In this document: positions 25,352-34,776 of the stretch, piece by piece
Numbering within the stretch: position 1 is the first letter of the stretch
Layout: each line of letters begins with the position of its first letter
DNA from: Latilactobacillus sakei subsp. sakei DSM 20017 = JCM 1157
GTDB lineage: Bacteria > Bacillota > Bacilli > Lactobacillales > Lactobacillaceae
Reading direction: 5' to 3'
DNA: 64,000 bases
Assembly: GCF_002370355.1 (NCBI RefSeq)
Contig: NZ_AP017929.1
Location: 310,001-374,000 of the forward strand
Notes under the pieces: generated by a model
What the model saw: the letters and a program-made list of their open reading frames with translations, nothing else
What the model was told of the DNA's origin: nothing
Database searches by the model: none
Made by a program: the position numbers and the translations under genes

Positions 25352-26749
25352 CTATTTCTTCTGACTCAATTTCAATGCTGGTCCGATTAATAGTAATAAA
25401 ACAATTACGGAAACCAAGAAACCTGCGTGAAAACCGGCTAATTGTTGTTGAACTGTCCCATGATTGCCTAAGCCAATCGTGGCGACAATCGTCGCAATCA
25501 ATGCGGAGCCGAAACTAGAACCGACATTTTCGATGATATTGATGCCAACACCCGCTTCGGCTAGCTGTCGCTCAGGAATGCCGAGATACGCATCACTCGT
25601 CAATGGTAAGTTAATCCCGCCAACGCTGATGCCTCGTACAAATAGGATTAATGCAATCCAAACCATGCTTGTTTGATCAGTCATCAGCATCAAGGGAACC
25701 GAGCCGATTAAGGCGACTGCTAAACTTAGTAAAACCACTCTTTTGGCACCGAAGCGATCAATCCACTTACCGATTAAAGGCCGTGTCACTAACATCCCAA
25801 TTCCTTGGGGCATCATTGCTAAGGCGGCTTGAATTGCCGTGAAGTGCCGGAAACTCTGGAAAAAGAGTGGCAAAATCAACATCGGTCCCATAATCGCAAT
25901 ATTGGCTAGAAAAAGCCCGCTGCTCGCAACAGCAAATTGGCCATGCTTAAATAAATTAAGTGGTAAAACGGTTTGATGCTGACGCCGCCAATCATAAATC
26001 ACGTAAATAACGGCCATGAGGACGCCAATCCCAACCCAGAGCAGCGTTTCCCCATTATTAAACGTTGCATAATCAGCGGCCTTAGAAACGCCGTAAATCA
26101 ACGTCGCACTCATGATTGATAGCATTAAAATCCCCCAGCCATCTAAACGACTTTGACGATTAAAAGGTTCAAAATTGGGTAAGCTATGGATCATTAGTGG
26201 GACGGCAATCAGCGTAATCCCAACATTAATCAAGAATAACCAGTGCCACGAAGCCACTTGCAAAATAAAACCACCTAAAACCGGGCCTAAGATCGGGCCA
26301 AAAATCATCGGTGTGCTGACAATCGCCATCACCCGTCCCAAGTTTTCGGGACCGGCCGTCTTCACAAGTAAGGTTGACATCAGCGGCGTAATAATCCCGG
26401 CGCTAAAGCCTTGTAGTAATCTGAAAATAATAAAACTCGTTACATTCCAACTAAAACCAGCTAAAACGGAGGTAATGCCAAATGCAATCACCGCACCAAT
26501 AAAAATCCGCTTACCGTTAAAGTGGTTCATTAACCAACCTGAAATGGGGACGGCAATCGCCAGCGCTAAAACGTACCCCGTAATCGCCCACTGAATCACA
26601 TTTAAAGTCGTCGCAAAAGTCTGTGTTAATTGTTGAATTGCAATTGTCATCATTGTTGAATCTAACATTGGCGCAATCGCGCCTAGGGCAATCGCCCACG
26701 CAGCGGTTAAAACCGCCTTTGGTAATTTAGTCATCTTTGAATCTGTCAT
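25352..26749 (-). CDS. MFS multidrug exporter, DHA2 family
   Basis: A 465-aa transporter. Its first helix contains IAPMLDSTMMTIAIQQLTQTF and the motif C-like segment GPILGPVLGGFI is present, both typical of EmrB/QacA-type proton-driven exporters. About 14 hydrophobic segments are visible. It lies downstream of a MarR gene in the same direction, with a promoter and inverted repeat in between, which suggests MarR control. The substrate is not readable. Confidence 0.88.
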   Translation of the reverse strand: MTDSKMTKLPKAVLTAAWAIALGAIAPMLDSTMMTIAIQQLTQTFATTLNVIQWAITGYVLALAIAVPISGWLMNHFNGKRIFIGAVIAFGITSVLAGFSWNVTSFIIFRLLQGFSAGIITPLMSTLLVKTAGPENLGRVMAIVSTPMIFGPILGPVLGGFILQVASWHWLFLINVGITLIAVPLMIHSLPNFEPFNRQSRLDGWGILMLSIMSATLIYGVSKAADYATFNNGETLLWVGIGVLMAVIYVIYDWRRQHQTVLPLNLFKHGQFAVASSGLFLANIAIMGPMLILPLFFQSFRHFTAIQAALAMMPQGIGMLVTRPLIGKWIDRFGAKRVVLLSLAVALIGSVPLMLMTDQTSMVWIALILFVRGISVGGINLPLTSDAYLGIPERQLAEAGVGINIIENVGSSFGSALIATIVATIGLGNHGTVQQQLAGFHAGFLVSVIVLLLLIGPALKLSQKK

Positions 26750-26772
26750 TTAAAAATCCTCGAACTTCATAA

Positions 26773-26817
26773 TATTGTCGACTAGGAAACAATAACGCCA
26801 TTTTGATTCCTTGTCAA
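26773..26817 (-). promoter_or_regulatory. Promoter and inverted repeat upstream of the MFS gene
   Basis: On the minus strand TTGACA and TATTGT are separated by 17 bases (26789-26817). The -10 is one arm of the inverted repeat TATTGT-N10-ACAATA (26773-26794), a plausible MarR operator. Confidence 0.6.
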
Positions 26818-26819
26818 CA

Positions 26820-26862
26820 AAAAAACAGACATGATCAAAATAAATTGATGATGTCTGTTTTA
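26820..26862 (-). terminator. Terminator after the MarR gene
   Basis: Arms AAAACAGACAT and ATGTCTGTTTT flank an AT-rich loop with a T-run on the minus strand. The stem overlaps the MarR stop codon. Confidence 0.75.
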
Positions 26863-27333
26863 ATGATTTGTCTTTTGATTTTCAATGGCTTGATCAATAT
26901 GAGCGCTATAAGTCTCAATAAAGTTCAAGAGTGATGTTAATTGTTCATCGGTTGCCTCTTCAAAAACCACATGATCGCGTTCTTGAAATTGTTGATGCAG
27001 CTGATCATGCTTTGTAACGACCGCTTGGCCTTCAGGTAAAACACGGAAATAAACTTCTTTTTTATTGTCGGCTTTTTGATAAGACTCGATTACTTCTTTT
27101 TTCAAAAGCTTCTTCGTCAGCTTGCTAGCCGCACCACGCGTCATGTGCAGTGCTTCAGCAATTTTGGTCACATTCGGATCCGTTTGCTTGGCGATTGCTT
27201 CCAAGCAATGAATCTCAGAAGACTTATAGCCACTCAACTGCGCTTCCATAATGCCTTGTTCCAGCCACGATTTTTTATAAAATAACGCCGTAAAAGCTTG
27301 AATAATTTCTGCTTCTTTATCCATCATCTTCAC
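26860..27333 (-). CDS. MarR family transcriptional regulator
   Basis: A 157-aa winged-helix protein. The DNA-binding region spans about residues 35-95 (CLEAIAKQTDPNVTKIAEAL, MTRGAASKLTKKLLKKEVI, then a wing QKADNKKEVYFRVLPEG). It lies upstream of an MFS exporter gene in the same direction and probably represses it. A Mn transporter operon precedes it on the same strand but is separated by a terminator. Confidence 0.88.
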   Translation of the reverse strand: MKMMDKEAEIIQAFTALFYKKSWLEQGIMEAQLSGYKSSEIHCLEAIAKQTDPNVTKIAEALHMTRGAASKLTKKLLKKEVIESYQKADNKKEVYFRVLPEGQAVVTKHDQLHQQFQERDHVVFEEATDEQLTSLLNFIETYSAHIDQAIENQKTNH

Positions 27334-27399
27334 TCCCTCATTTGGTCATCTATCTAGCAGTATAGCATCTATTGTTTCTGATTCAACAATCTAAAACAA

Positions 27400-27431
27400 C
27401 AAAAAAAGCCTTCCGTTTAGAAAGACTTTTG
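27400..27431 (-). terminator. Terminator of the metal ABC transporter operon
   Basis: On the minus strand AGTCTTTC and GAAGGCTT pair with one G-T and are followed by a T-run. Confidence 0.7.
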
Positions 27432-27440
27432 AATTGAAAC

Positions 27441-28385
27441 TTACTGGCCAATCATCCCAGCATGAATTTTATCGATATTCCATTTCATCATTGTGTAATA
27501 GGTATCGCCCTGTTTTCCTTTTTGCGCCAAGGAATCCGTAAAGATTTTTGCATAAATTGGCAGTCCTGTTTCTTGGGCAACTTTAGCCATAGATTTCGGT
27601 GATACCGATGTTTCTACAAACAAACTCTGAACATCTGTTGCCGCAATTTTGGCAAGGACTGATTTCATTTGAGTTGGTGTCCCTTGCGATTCCGTATTGA
27701 TTTCCCAGATATAAGTTGGCGTCACGCCATAAGCTTCTCCGAAGTATTTAAAGGCACCTTCAGAAGTCACCAATACACGCTGCTTTTCTGGAATATCAGC
27801 AAATTGCGTCTGAGCCTTCGTGTGTAATTTTTCTAAGCGCGCAATATACTGATCCGCATTCCGCCGGTAATAATCAGCATTTTTAGGGTCCTTAGCTTGC
27901 AAGGCGGCTGTAATATTTTCAACATATTGCATGCCATTGGCCAAATCCAACCACGCATGTGGATCTGGTTCGTCCTTATTGGTCGTTAGATGTTGGACCT
28001 TGATGCCTTTAGTCGTCGCAAAAACGTCTTCCCCAAACTTCTTATGTGCGATTGACACTAACTTTTTAAACCAACCATTGCCACCCGTTTCAAGATTCAA
28101 GCCATTATGAAACAAAACATCCGCGTCCGTCGCTTTTGAAATATCAGTTGGTTGAGGCTCGTATTCATGGGGATCGGTCCCCCGTTTAACGATACTGTAC
28201 AACTCAACCCGCTCTTGGCCAACATTGGCGACCATATCTTCTAAAATCGAATTAGTCGTCACAACCCGCAATTTAGTGTGTTGATTGTTGGCTTGTGCTT
28301 TGGATTGTGCCCGTTGGTGAATAAAGCCGTACACGCCACCAATAATCCCGCCGACGGTTAATAAAGTAATGAGTATTTTCTTCAT
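27441..28385 (-). CDS. Manganese/zinc ABC transporter substrate-binding protein
   Basis: A 314-aa protein of the cluster A-I metal-binding family (PsaA/MtsA/ZnuA). The four ligands align well with the Mn-binding set: His73 (DPHEYEP), His143 (DPHAWLD), Glu209 (SEGAFKYF) and Asp284 (FTDSLA). There is no long His-rich loop, which speaks for manganese or iron rather than zinc. The N terminus is a hydrophobic segment of about 20 residues without a lipobox Cys, so the protein is likely anchored by an uncleaved or Sec-type signal rather than by lipid. It is the last gene of an ATPase-permease-binding protein operon. Confidence 0.9.
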   Translation of the reverse strand: MKKILITLLTVGGIIGGVYGFIHQRAQSKAQANNQHTKLRVVTTNSILEDMVANVGQERVELYSIVKRGTDPHEYEPQPTDISKATDADVLFHNGLNLETGGNGWFKKLVSIAHKKFGEDVFATTKGIKVQHLTTNKDEPDPHAWLDLANGMQYVENITAALQAKDPKNADYYRRNADQYIARLEKLHTKAQTQFADIPEKQRVLVTSEGAFKYFGEAYGVTPTYIWEINTESQGTPTQMKSVLAKIAATDVQSLFVETSVSPKSMAKVAQETGLPIYAKIFTDSLAQKGKQGDTYYTMMKWNIDKIHAGMIGQ

Positions 28386-28387
28386 TG

Positions 28388-29242
28388 TTATTGCCCTCCC
28401 TTAGCTGAACGCCATTTCAAAAAGCCTTGCTTGGGTGCGCAAATAAACGAAATCGCGAATAAAACAGCGGCCATCAAGACAATTGCCGGGCCAGACGCCC
28501 AATTGAAGGTATAACTGAAATACAGCCCACTAATTGCCGCAACTGCCCCTATCCCAGCTGATAAAAAGAGCATCGTCACGAGTTTATTAGTCCATAAAAA
28601 GGCCGTCGCAGCAGGTGTAATTAACATCGCCACTACCAGAATAATCCCGACCGTTTGTAATGCTGAAACTGTCACTAACGTTAAAACCAGCATCAAGCCA
28701 TAATGTAAGACCTGCGTTTTGAGCCCGTAAGTTCTGGCGTAGGTTTCATCAAATGAGGTAATCAATAATTCCTTATAGAAGAATGAAACAAATAAGATAA
28801 CGATGCCTAATACAATCGCGGTCGTCATAATATCCTGATCACTCACTGCTAAAATATTACCGAATAAAATATGATGGAGATTCGTCGCACTTTCTGCCAT
28901 CGAAATCAGAATAAAGCCCAATGCGTAAAACGCACTGAAAACGACTCCGATTGACGTATCCGTCTTAATTTTACTGTGGGTCGCGACAAAGCCAATCAAG
29001 ACCGCCGCTAAAATACCGAATACGGATGCGCCAACTAGCACATTGATCCCCAACATATAGGCAACGGCCACGCCAGGTAACACGGCATGCGAAATCGCAT
29101 CGCCCATCAAGGACATCCCTCGCAATATGATGAAGCTTCCGATAATCCCCGACATAATTCCGACCATAATGGCGGTTAATAATGCACTTTGTAAAAATTC
29201 GTAGCGCCCTAATGCGCCAATAAATGCTGAAATACTAGTCAT
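28388..29242 (-). CDS. Metal ABC transporter permease
   Basis: A 284-aa membrane protein of the ABC-3 family with about eight helices. It shows LRGMSLMGDAISHAVLPGVAVAYML in the first third and LVVAMLITPAATAFLWTNKL further on, as in MntC/PsaC/ZnuB proteins. Its start overlaps the ATPase stop by four bases (ATGA), and two bases separate it from the binding-protein gene, so the three are coupled. Confidence 0.92.
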   Translation of the reverse strand: MTSISAFIGALGRYEFLQSALLTAIMVGIMSGIIGSFIILRGMSLMGDAISHAVLPGVAVAYMLGINVLVGASVFGILAAVLIGFVATHSKIKTDTSIGVVFSAFYALGFILISMAESATNLHHILFGNILAVSDQDIMTTAIVLGIVILFVSFFYKELLITSFDETYARTYGLKTQVLHYGLMLVLTLVTVSALQTVGIILVVAMLITPAATAFLWTNKLVTMLFLSAGIGAVAAISGLYFSYTFNWASGPAIVLMAAVLFAISFICAPKQGFLKWRSAKGGQ

Positions 29243-29979
29243 TGGTCTACCTCCTGTTTTTCAAACAAGACGGCAGATAAGTCCGCACTAAATGCACGCT
29301 CAATATTCTGGGCGTTATAAACTTGATCAGTGGGCCCATAATCCACGATACCGTGATTCATAACCACTAAATCGTCAAAATACTGTGACACTTTATTCAA
29401 ATCATGATGAATAACAATAATCGTCTTACCTGCATCACGCCACTGTTTCATAATGGCCATGATTGCAGTCTCACTTTGCAAATCAATACCGACAAAGGGT
29501 TCATCTAAAATAATGATCTCCGCTTCCTGCACAATTGCGCGGGCCACGAAAACCCGTTGCAATTGGCCACCTGACAGCTGACCAATTTGGCGGCGTTCAA
29601 AATCACCGAGGGCTACCTGTTCTAGCGCCGCTCGACTAGCGGCTTTTGCCTGCTTCCCTGGATCACGAAACAGACCTAACTTGCCGTACGTGCCCGTCAA
29701 TACAACATCAAAAACGTTGATTGGAAAATTCAAATCTAGGTCCTTGCGCTGTTCAACATATGCGACCTGCTTTTGGACAGCTCGCATTGATTTTCCTTGA
29801 TATAAAACTGAGCCTTGCCGTGCTTTAACCAACCCTAAAATTGCTTTAATCAGCGTTGATTTTCCCGCACCGTTTGGTCCAATGATACCAGTGATTTTGC
29901 CTGCGTCAAAGTGAACGGCAACATCAGTAAATACTGGTGTGTCATCGTAAGCAACGGTGAGGTTCTTAATTGATAACAT
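29239..29979 (-). CDS. Metal ABC transporter ATP-binding protein
   Basis: A 246-aa ABC ATPase with Walker A GPNGAGKSTLIK, the Q-loop VEQRKDLD, signature LSGGQLQRVFVARA, Walker B IIILDEPFVGID and the H-loop IVIHHDL. It matches the ATPase of Mn/Zn importers (MntB/PsaB/ZnuC). It is the first gene of the operon, directly downstream of two DtxR/MntR-like palindromes. Confidence 0.93.
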   Translation of the reverse strand: MLSIKNLTVAYDDTPVFTDVAVHFDAGKITGIIGPNGAGKSTLIKAILGLVKARQGSVLYQGKSMRAVQKQVAYVEQRKDLDLNFPINVFDVVLTGTYGKLGLFRDPGKQAKAASRAALEQVALGDFERRQIGQLSGGQLQRVFVARAIVQEAEIIILDEPFVGIDLQSETAIMAIMKQWRDAGKTIIVIHHDLNKVSQYFDDLVVMNHGIVDYGPTDQVYNAQNIERAFSADLSAVLFEKQEVDQ

Positions 29980-29996
29980 AAAGAGCCTCCATTCTT

Positions 29997-30073
29997 TTAG
30001 GCGAACCTAACTTAACATCTATCAGCATAACCGATTTTAATATAATTAACAAATATTTTAGCCTAGGCTAAAA
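29997..30073. promoter_or_regulatory. Two DtxR/MntR-type operator palindromes
   Basis: TTAGGCGAACCTAA lies at 29997-30010 and the perfect palindrome TTTTAGCCTAGGCTAAAA at 30056-30073. The TTAGGC/GCCTAA half-sites are those bound by manganese-responsive DtxR-family repressors of lactic acid bacteria. They lie upstream of the metal importer ATPase gene. Confidence 0.7.
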
Positions 30074-30195
30074 ATATTAAGAGCCGACTTACACTTGATT
30101 AATAATTTTTTCACATGAATTCACTCTAAATCCCACACTTTCCCCTCCAAAAGCGCTATACTAGTACTAATAAATCGATAAGGAGTGTTTTAATA

Positions 30196-31602
30196 ATGAA
30201 AAAACCAATTAAGGGTTCATGTACGACAGTCTTAGTCGGCAAGAAAGCTTCAATCGACGGTTCAACAATGATTTCTAGAAATGATGATGGTCACGAAGCT
30301 CTAGATCCTCAACGTTTTGTTGTCGTCAATCCAGAAGACCAACCACGCGATTACCAAGCCGTAATCAGTGGTGTGCAAATCAAATTACCTGATAACCCAA
30401 TGCGTTATACATCAATTCCTAACTCACTACTCACAAACGGCATCTGGCCAGCTGCTGGGATCAACAGCGAAAACGTCACAATGTCAGCAACCGAAACAAT
30501 TACAACTAACCCTCGTATTCAAGGATTAGACCCACTTGTTCCCGGTGGTATCGGTGAAGAAGATATCGTTACTTTAGTATTGCCTTACATCCACAGTGCT
30601 AAAGAAGGGGTTGAACGTTTAGGCGCGCTTCTCGAAGAATTCGGCACATACGAACCAAACGGAATTGCCTTTTCTGATCAAGACAGTGTTTGGTGGCTTG
30701 AAACAATTGGTGGTCATCACTGGGCTGCTGTTCGCATCCCTGATGATGCTTACGTGGTTGCACCTAACCGCATGAACATCGATCACTTTGCCTTTGGCTC
30801 AGACAACACACTTTGTTCAGCTGATTTAAAAGCATTAATTGATGATAATAACTTAAACCCAGACTTTGAAGGTTACAACCTCCGTCACATTTTCGGTAGT
30901 GCAACCATCAAAGATACCGTTTATAACAACCCTCGTACTTGGTATGGTCAACAATATTTCAACCCAGAAATCAAACAAGATCCTATGGACCATGATTTAC
31001 CATTCATCTGCCATGCCAACCGTAAAATTTCAATCGAAGACGTTAAGTTTGTCTTGAGCGCCCACTTTGAAAATACGGAATACGATCCTTACGGTAGCGC
31101 ACCAGAAGACGTTAAAACACGCTTCCGTCCTATCGGGATTAACCGGAACCACAATGTGCACATTTTACAAGTTCGTAACAACGTCCCTGCTGAAATCGCT
31201 GGTATTCACTGGTTAGCTTACGGTGCTAATACCTTCAATACAGTTGTGCCATTTTACGCCAACGTTAATGACACACCTGAATCATACAAGAATGCGACAG
31301 GAACATTCGACCTTAACAATATGTACTGGTTGAGCTGTACAACAGCCTTACTTGGCGATACAGACTATGACTTCTACGTTGATATGCGTAATACCTTCGA
31401 ATTAGAAGCAATGAGCGCTTATCACGAAATCCAAAACGCAACTGACAAAGCCTTTGACGGTCAAAAAGATGCCATTGCCTTCTTGGAAGAAGCCAACAAC
31501 AAACTAGCAACAGAATCACTCCAACGCCAAACAAAACTATTAGGCGAAATGGTGATCTCAGGATCAGAACACATGAAATTACGTTATAACTTGAATGACT
31601 AA
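30196..31602 (+). CDS. pepD: C69 family dipeptidase (PepD paralogue)
   Basis: A 468-aa N-terminal-nucleophile dipeptidase. The start [20 protein letters not shown] places the nucleophile at Cys9, followed by [13 protein letters not shown] as in the family. AAGGAGTG precedes the ATG, and a strong terminator follows, so it is monocistronic. It resembles the dipeptidase at 5152-6570 over its full length but is clearly diverged, so it is an old paralogue rather than a recent copy. Confidence 0.93.
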   Translation: MKKPIKGSCTTVLVGKKASIDGSTMISRNDDGHEALDPQRFVVVNPEDQPRDYQAVISGVQIKLPDNPMRYTSIPNSLLTNGIWPAAGINSENVTMSATETITTNPRIQGLDPLVPGGIGEEDIVTLVLPYIHSAKEGVERLGALLEEFGTYEPNGIAFSDQDSVWWLETIGGHHWAAVRIPDDAYVVAPNRMNIDHFAFGSDNTLCSADLKALIDDNNLNPDFEGYNLRHIFGSATIKDTVYNNPRTWYGQQYFNPEIKQDPMDHDLPFICHANRKISIEDVKFVLSAHFENTEYDPYGSAPEDVKTRFRPIGINRNHNVHILQVRNNVPAEIAGIHWLAYGANTFNTVVPFYANVNDTPESYKNATGTFDLNNMYWLSCTTALLGDTDYDFYVDMRNTFELEAMSAYHEIQNATDKAFDGQKDAIAFLEEANNKLATESLQRQTKLLGEMVISGSEHMKLRYNLND

Positions 31603-31608
31603 TTAGTC

Positions 31609-31654
31609 ATAAAAATGAGCTTCAGACAATATTTGTCTGAAGCTCATTTTTTTA
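31609..31654. terminator. Terminator between convergent dipeptidase and PTS genes
   Basis: Arms AAAATGAGCTTCAGAC and GTCTGAAGCTCATTTT form a 16-bp perfect stem with T-runs on both strands. Confidence 0.9.
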
Positions 31655-31658
31655 TTTA

Positions 31659-33509
31659 TTATGACTCACCTTTATTAAATTCGCCCACCATATCAGTTAC
31701 AGTGTAATGACCTTTTTTGACATTTACTTCACCGTTTAAGTTTTCTGGGAAGATAACCATAATACTATCATCTTTACCTTCACTTGCTAAAAACGTTAAA
31801 TCGATATTAGCTAATTGTGTATCCGTGGTTACTTTTTGATTTTCCGTTACTAAAATATCAAATCCTTGTCCCTTTAAGGCCACTGTATCAATCCCCATAT
31901 GCAATAACACGTCAACACCATTATTACCTTTTAGTGTAATTGCATGTTTTGTTGGGAAAACTGATGTTATAACACCTTCAATTGGTGCATAGATTTGACC
32001 ATTATCTGGTTTAACAGCAAAACCATCACCCATCATTTTGCTGGCAAACACCGGATCACTAACCTCAGTAATTGCAATAGCTTCTCCTGTAACTGGTGCA
32101 TGCAATTCTAATTTAGTATCATTATTAACCTCAGTTGAAACATACACATCACTATGTTGACTATGTTTAGCGTAACGCCGACCCCAAATAATGGTTAAAA
32201 TTGCAGCAATTAAAAATGCGGCAGTAACAGCTACTACTTCATAAATCATCTTAGATTGTGGTCCATTAAACATTCCTAGCATAAAGATATTAAGGACTGG
32301 TGCAAATCCATAAAGTTTAACCCCTAATAATCCAGTAATTCCCCCGCCGACTGCGGCACCAATACACCCCGCAACAAACGGATATTTCTTTTTAACGTTA
32401 ACGCCATATAATGCTGGTTCTGTAATCCCAAATAGAGCAGAGATTGAAGCAGAGATTGAAATTTGGCGTTCATCGGAGTTACGACTCGTAAAGATTGAGC
32501 CGACTACTGCACCAAACTGCCCGAAAACAGCAGACATAAACATGGCCATAATCGTATCATACCCCAATACTTGAACATTAATTTGTCCCAAGGGAATGAT
32601 CCCCCAATGAATCCCAAAAATAACGAAGAATTGTCCAACACCAGCTAAGATCGCACCTGAAATAACAGGACTTAGATTATATAGCCAAGTATAAACATTA
32701 GCAATTCCAACACCTACATAGTTCGCCAATGGTCCGATTACAAGGAATGTTACAAACCCAGTAATTAATAATGCTAGTGTTGGTACAAAAACAAGTTTCG
32801 CAACTTCTGGAATTATGTTTTTCAACCATTTTTCAATAATTGATAAGAAGTAAACGGCAAAAATCGTTGGCAATACCGCTCCGCCATACACTTTTAGTGG
32901 AATTGCTAATGAGCCTAACATAACATTAGCAGGTATATCTGCAGCTGTTAGCGGATAAATCAACGCTGCAGCTAAAGCGACAGCTGTATATTTATTACTT
33001 TTAAATTTCTCTGCACCAGTAATTGCGATAAAAATTGGTAGCATTGTAAATACGCCTGAAGCTAAAGCATTTAAAACAGCTAAGACTAATGATTTTTCAC
33101 CAAATAAATGCATCATTTGTATCAGAATAACAAGCCCTTTTAAAACCCCAGCAGCAGCTAAGATATTAATGTAGGGTGTAAAAATTGCCGAAATAGTCGC
33201 CAATAAACGGTCTGATAGTTTTTTCTTTTCTTCAGGTTCATTGGTATTATCCTCTAAATTTCCAAGTTCAACCATTACTGCATCGTAGACATCAGTTACC
33301 TTAGGTCCAATAACAACTTGATATTGACCACCGGTACTAAGTGCAGTCATCACAATTGGCATTTGTTCTAGCATATCTTGTTTTACTTTAGCAGTATCTT
33401 TTAAAACGAATCTCAATCGTGTTACACAGTGTGTTAGGCTTTTAATATTTTCTTCTCCACCCACACCTTCAATAATATTTTTTGAAATTTCCTTATATGA
33501 TTGTGTCAT
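31659..33509 (-). CDS. PTS EIIBCA permease, glucose/beta-glucoside family
   Basis: A 616-aa three-domain PTS protein. EIIB covers residues about 1-85 with the phosphorylated Cys28 in THCVTRLRF. EIIC has about ten helices and the GITEPALYGVN motif. EIIA is at the C terminus with GDGFAVKPDNGQIYAP and the active His in LLHMGIDTV. The ATG at 33509 with GGAGGGG upstream is chosen. It follows the SIS-isomerase gene by 17 bp. The substrate is not a plain beta-glucoside by context, since no GH gene accompanies it; an amino sugar or glycated compound is possible. Confidence 0.9.
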   Translation of the reverse strand: MTQSYKEISKNIIEGVGGEENIKSLTHCVTRLRFVLKDTAKVKQDMLEQMPIVMTALSTGGQYQVVIGPKVTDVYDAVMVELGNLEDNTNEPEEKKKLSDRLLATISAIFTPYINILAAAGVLKGLVILIQMMHLFGEKSLVLAVLNALASGVFTMLPIFIAITGAEKFKSNKYTAVALAAALIYPLTAADIPANVMLGSLAIPLKVYGGAVLPTIFAVYFLSIIEKWLKNIIPEVAKLVFVPTLALLITGFVTFLVIGPLANYVGVGIANVYTWLYNLSPVISGAILAGVGQFFVIFGIHWGIIPLGQINVQVLGYDTIMAMFMSAVFGQFGAVVGSIFTSRNSDERQISISASISALFGITEPALYGVNVKKKYPFVAGCIGAAVGGGITGLLGVKLYGFAPVLNIFMLGMFNGPQSKMIYEVVAVTAAFLIAAILTIIWGRRYAKHSQHSDVYVSTEVNNDTKLELHAPVTGEAIAITEVSDPVFASKMMGDGFAVKPDNGQIYAPIEGVITSVFPTKHAITLKGNNGVDVLLHMGIDTVALKGQGFDILVTENQKVTTDTQLANIDLTFLASEGKDDSIMVIFPENLNGEVNVKKGHYTVTDMVGEFNKGES

Positions 33510-33526
33510 TTCATACCCCTCCATTT

Positions 33527-34606
33527 TCAGGCATAATTACCAGGTTTTGTTTTACTTTGCATTGCAACACCAAAGTCGGTATAGATTCTCTGTGTTAAGT
33601 TTCGCCCTAATTCTTCAGCAATATGGTGTGCAAGCACTTGGAACGGAATAATCGTAAACAATGGTGCTTTATATTCATCAATTTGGCTCAAATCTAAAGC
33701 AATTGTGCGTTCATCTACCGTATCATTTAAAGTGATTGTATATAAATTATCCACGTATTGCGTTTCATATTCTTTTAACCTAGTTAATCGATCATTGACT
33801 GGCGAATTGCTTTCAATAAAGAACATCTGATGATTGCGGTTAACTTCTAAATAGGGGCCATGCATAAATACTTCAATATCCATTCCTTGGCTAGGCACTC
33901 TGACCGTTTCACAGAATTTGGTTTGCATTTCTAGCACTGTTCCCATTACTGAACCACATCCAAGTGCAGTAAAACGAGTTGCTTTACTAAACTCTGCTTG
34001 CCGACGTTCAAAGAATGTTTCCGTTTTATTAATAATATTAGGAATTTCTTCAATTGCAGTTGCAAATTGTTTTAATTCTAATTGCTCTTGTTCTGAAGTG
34101 ATTTGGCCACGTTCTCTAGCCGTTTTCAGCCCCATCAGCATCAACTTAAATGTCGTCATAGAGAAACCTTTAGTCACATAGCCTACTCGTTCTTCTCCCA
34201 TTTCAATATCAATAACCCTATCAACAACTTGTGTTATTTCACTTGTAAGGTTGCTAGTTACTGCGTATGTTCTAACAGTAGGACGTTCCAATTTAATCTT
34301 TTTTAGCGCATCAATAGTCGAAGTACTCTCACCGCTCTGGGAAATCCCGATAACGACATCAATTGCTGGGCGTAATTTTTCATAATAGTGAAATTTGAAT
34401 GGTTCTTCTATTTCAATAATGACATCTGTTAAATGCTCAATATAATATTTTGCACTATAAGCGGCATTAATGCTGGAGCCTGTCGCTAGTAATAACCATT
34501 CTCGACCATCAATTGTTGGTATATTATTTGGATAATGATTAAGCATATTTTTAAGGTATTCTGCTTCTTCTCTAATGTAAGTCATCATTGTTGGTTTTTG
34601 ATCCAT
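33527..34606 (-). CDS. Double-SIS sugar-phosphate isomerase/deaminase or deglycase
   Basis: A 359-aa cytoplasmic protein with two SIS domains, like the isomerase half of glucosamine-6-phosphate synthase but without the glutaminase half. The first domain has ATGSSINAAYSAKYYIEHL and GISQSGESTSTIDALKKIKL; the second has TALGCGSVMGTVLEMQTKF. Relatives include AgaS and FrlB, which deaminate amino-sugar phosphates or cleave fructoselysine phosphate. GGAGGAAA precedes the ATG at 34606. It is the first gene of a two-gene unit with the PTS permease and is divergent from a LacI-type regulator. Confidence 0.85.
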   Translation of the reverse strand: MDQKPTMMTYIREEAEYLKNMLNHYPNNIPTIDGREWLLLATGSSINAAYSAKYYIEHLTDVIIEIEEPFKFHYYEKLRPAIDVVIGISQSGESTSTIDALKKIKLERPTVRTYAVTSNLTSEITQVVDRVIDIEMGEERVGYVTKGFSMTTFKLMLMGLKTARERGQITSEQEQLELKQFATAIEEIPNIINKTETFFERRQAEFSKATRFTALGCGSVMGTVLEMQTKFCETVRVPSQGMDIEVFMHGPYLEVNRNHQMFFIESNSPVNDRLTRLKEYETQYVDNLYTITLNDTVDERTIALDLSQIDEYKAPLFTIIPFQVLAHHIAEELGRNLTQRIYTDFGVAMQSKTKPGNYA

Positions 34607-34626
34607 AATTAATTTCCTCCATTTTT

Positions 34627-34709
34627 GTGGTAACGTTTCCACAAACAGAGTATATATCTATATAAGCATTTTGGCAAGCGTTTTCTTAAATGAATTGGTA
34701 ACGTTATCT
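34627..34709. promoter_or_regulatory. Operator cluster between the SIS/PTS operon and the LacI gene
   Basis: GTGGTAACGTTTCCAC (34627-34642) is a near-perfect palindrome and TGGTAACGTTATCT (34696-34709) shares its GGTAACGTT core, so both may bind the divergent LacI protein. GCAAGCGTTTTC (34674-34685) resembles a cre core. Confidence 0.65.
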
Positions 34710-34776
34710 TAAACGCTGCTGACGAACCTTTCGTTTAATGGTAAACTGAACTAAATAAAAAATATCGAGGATCCCA

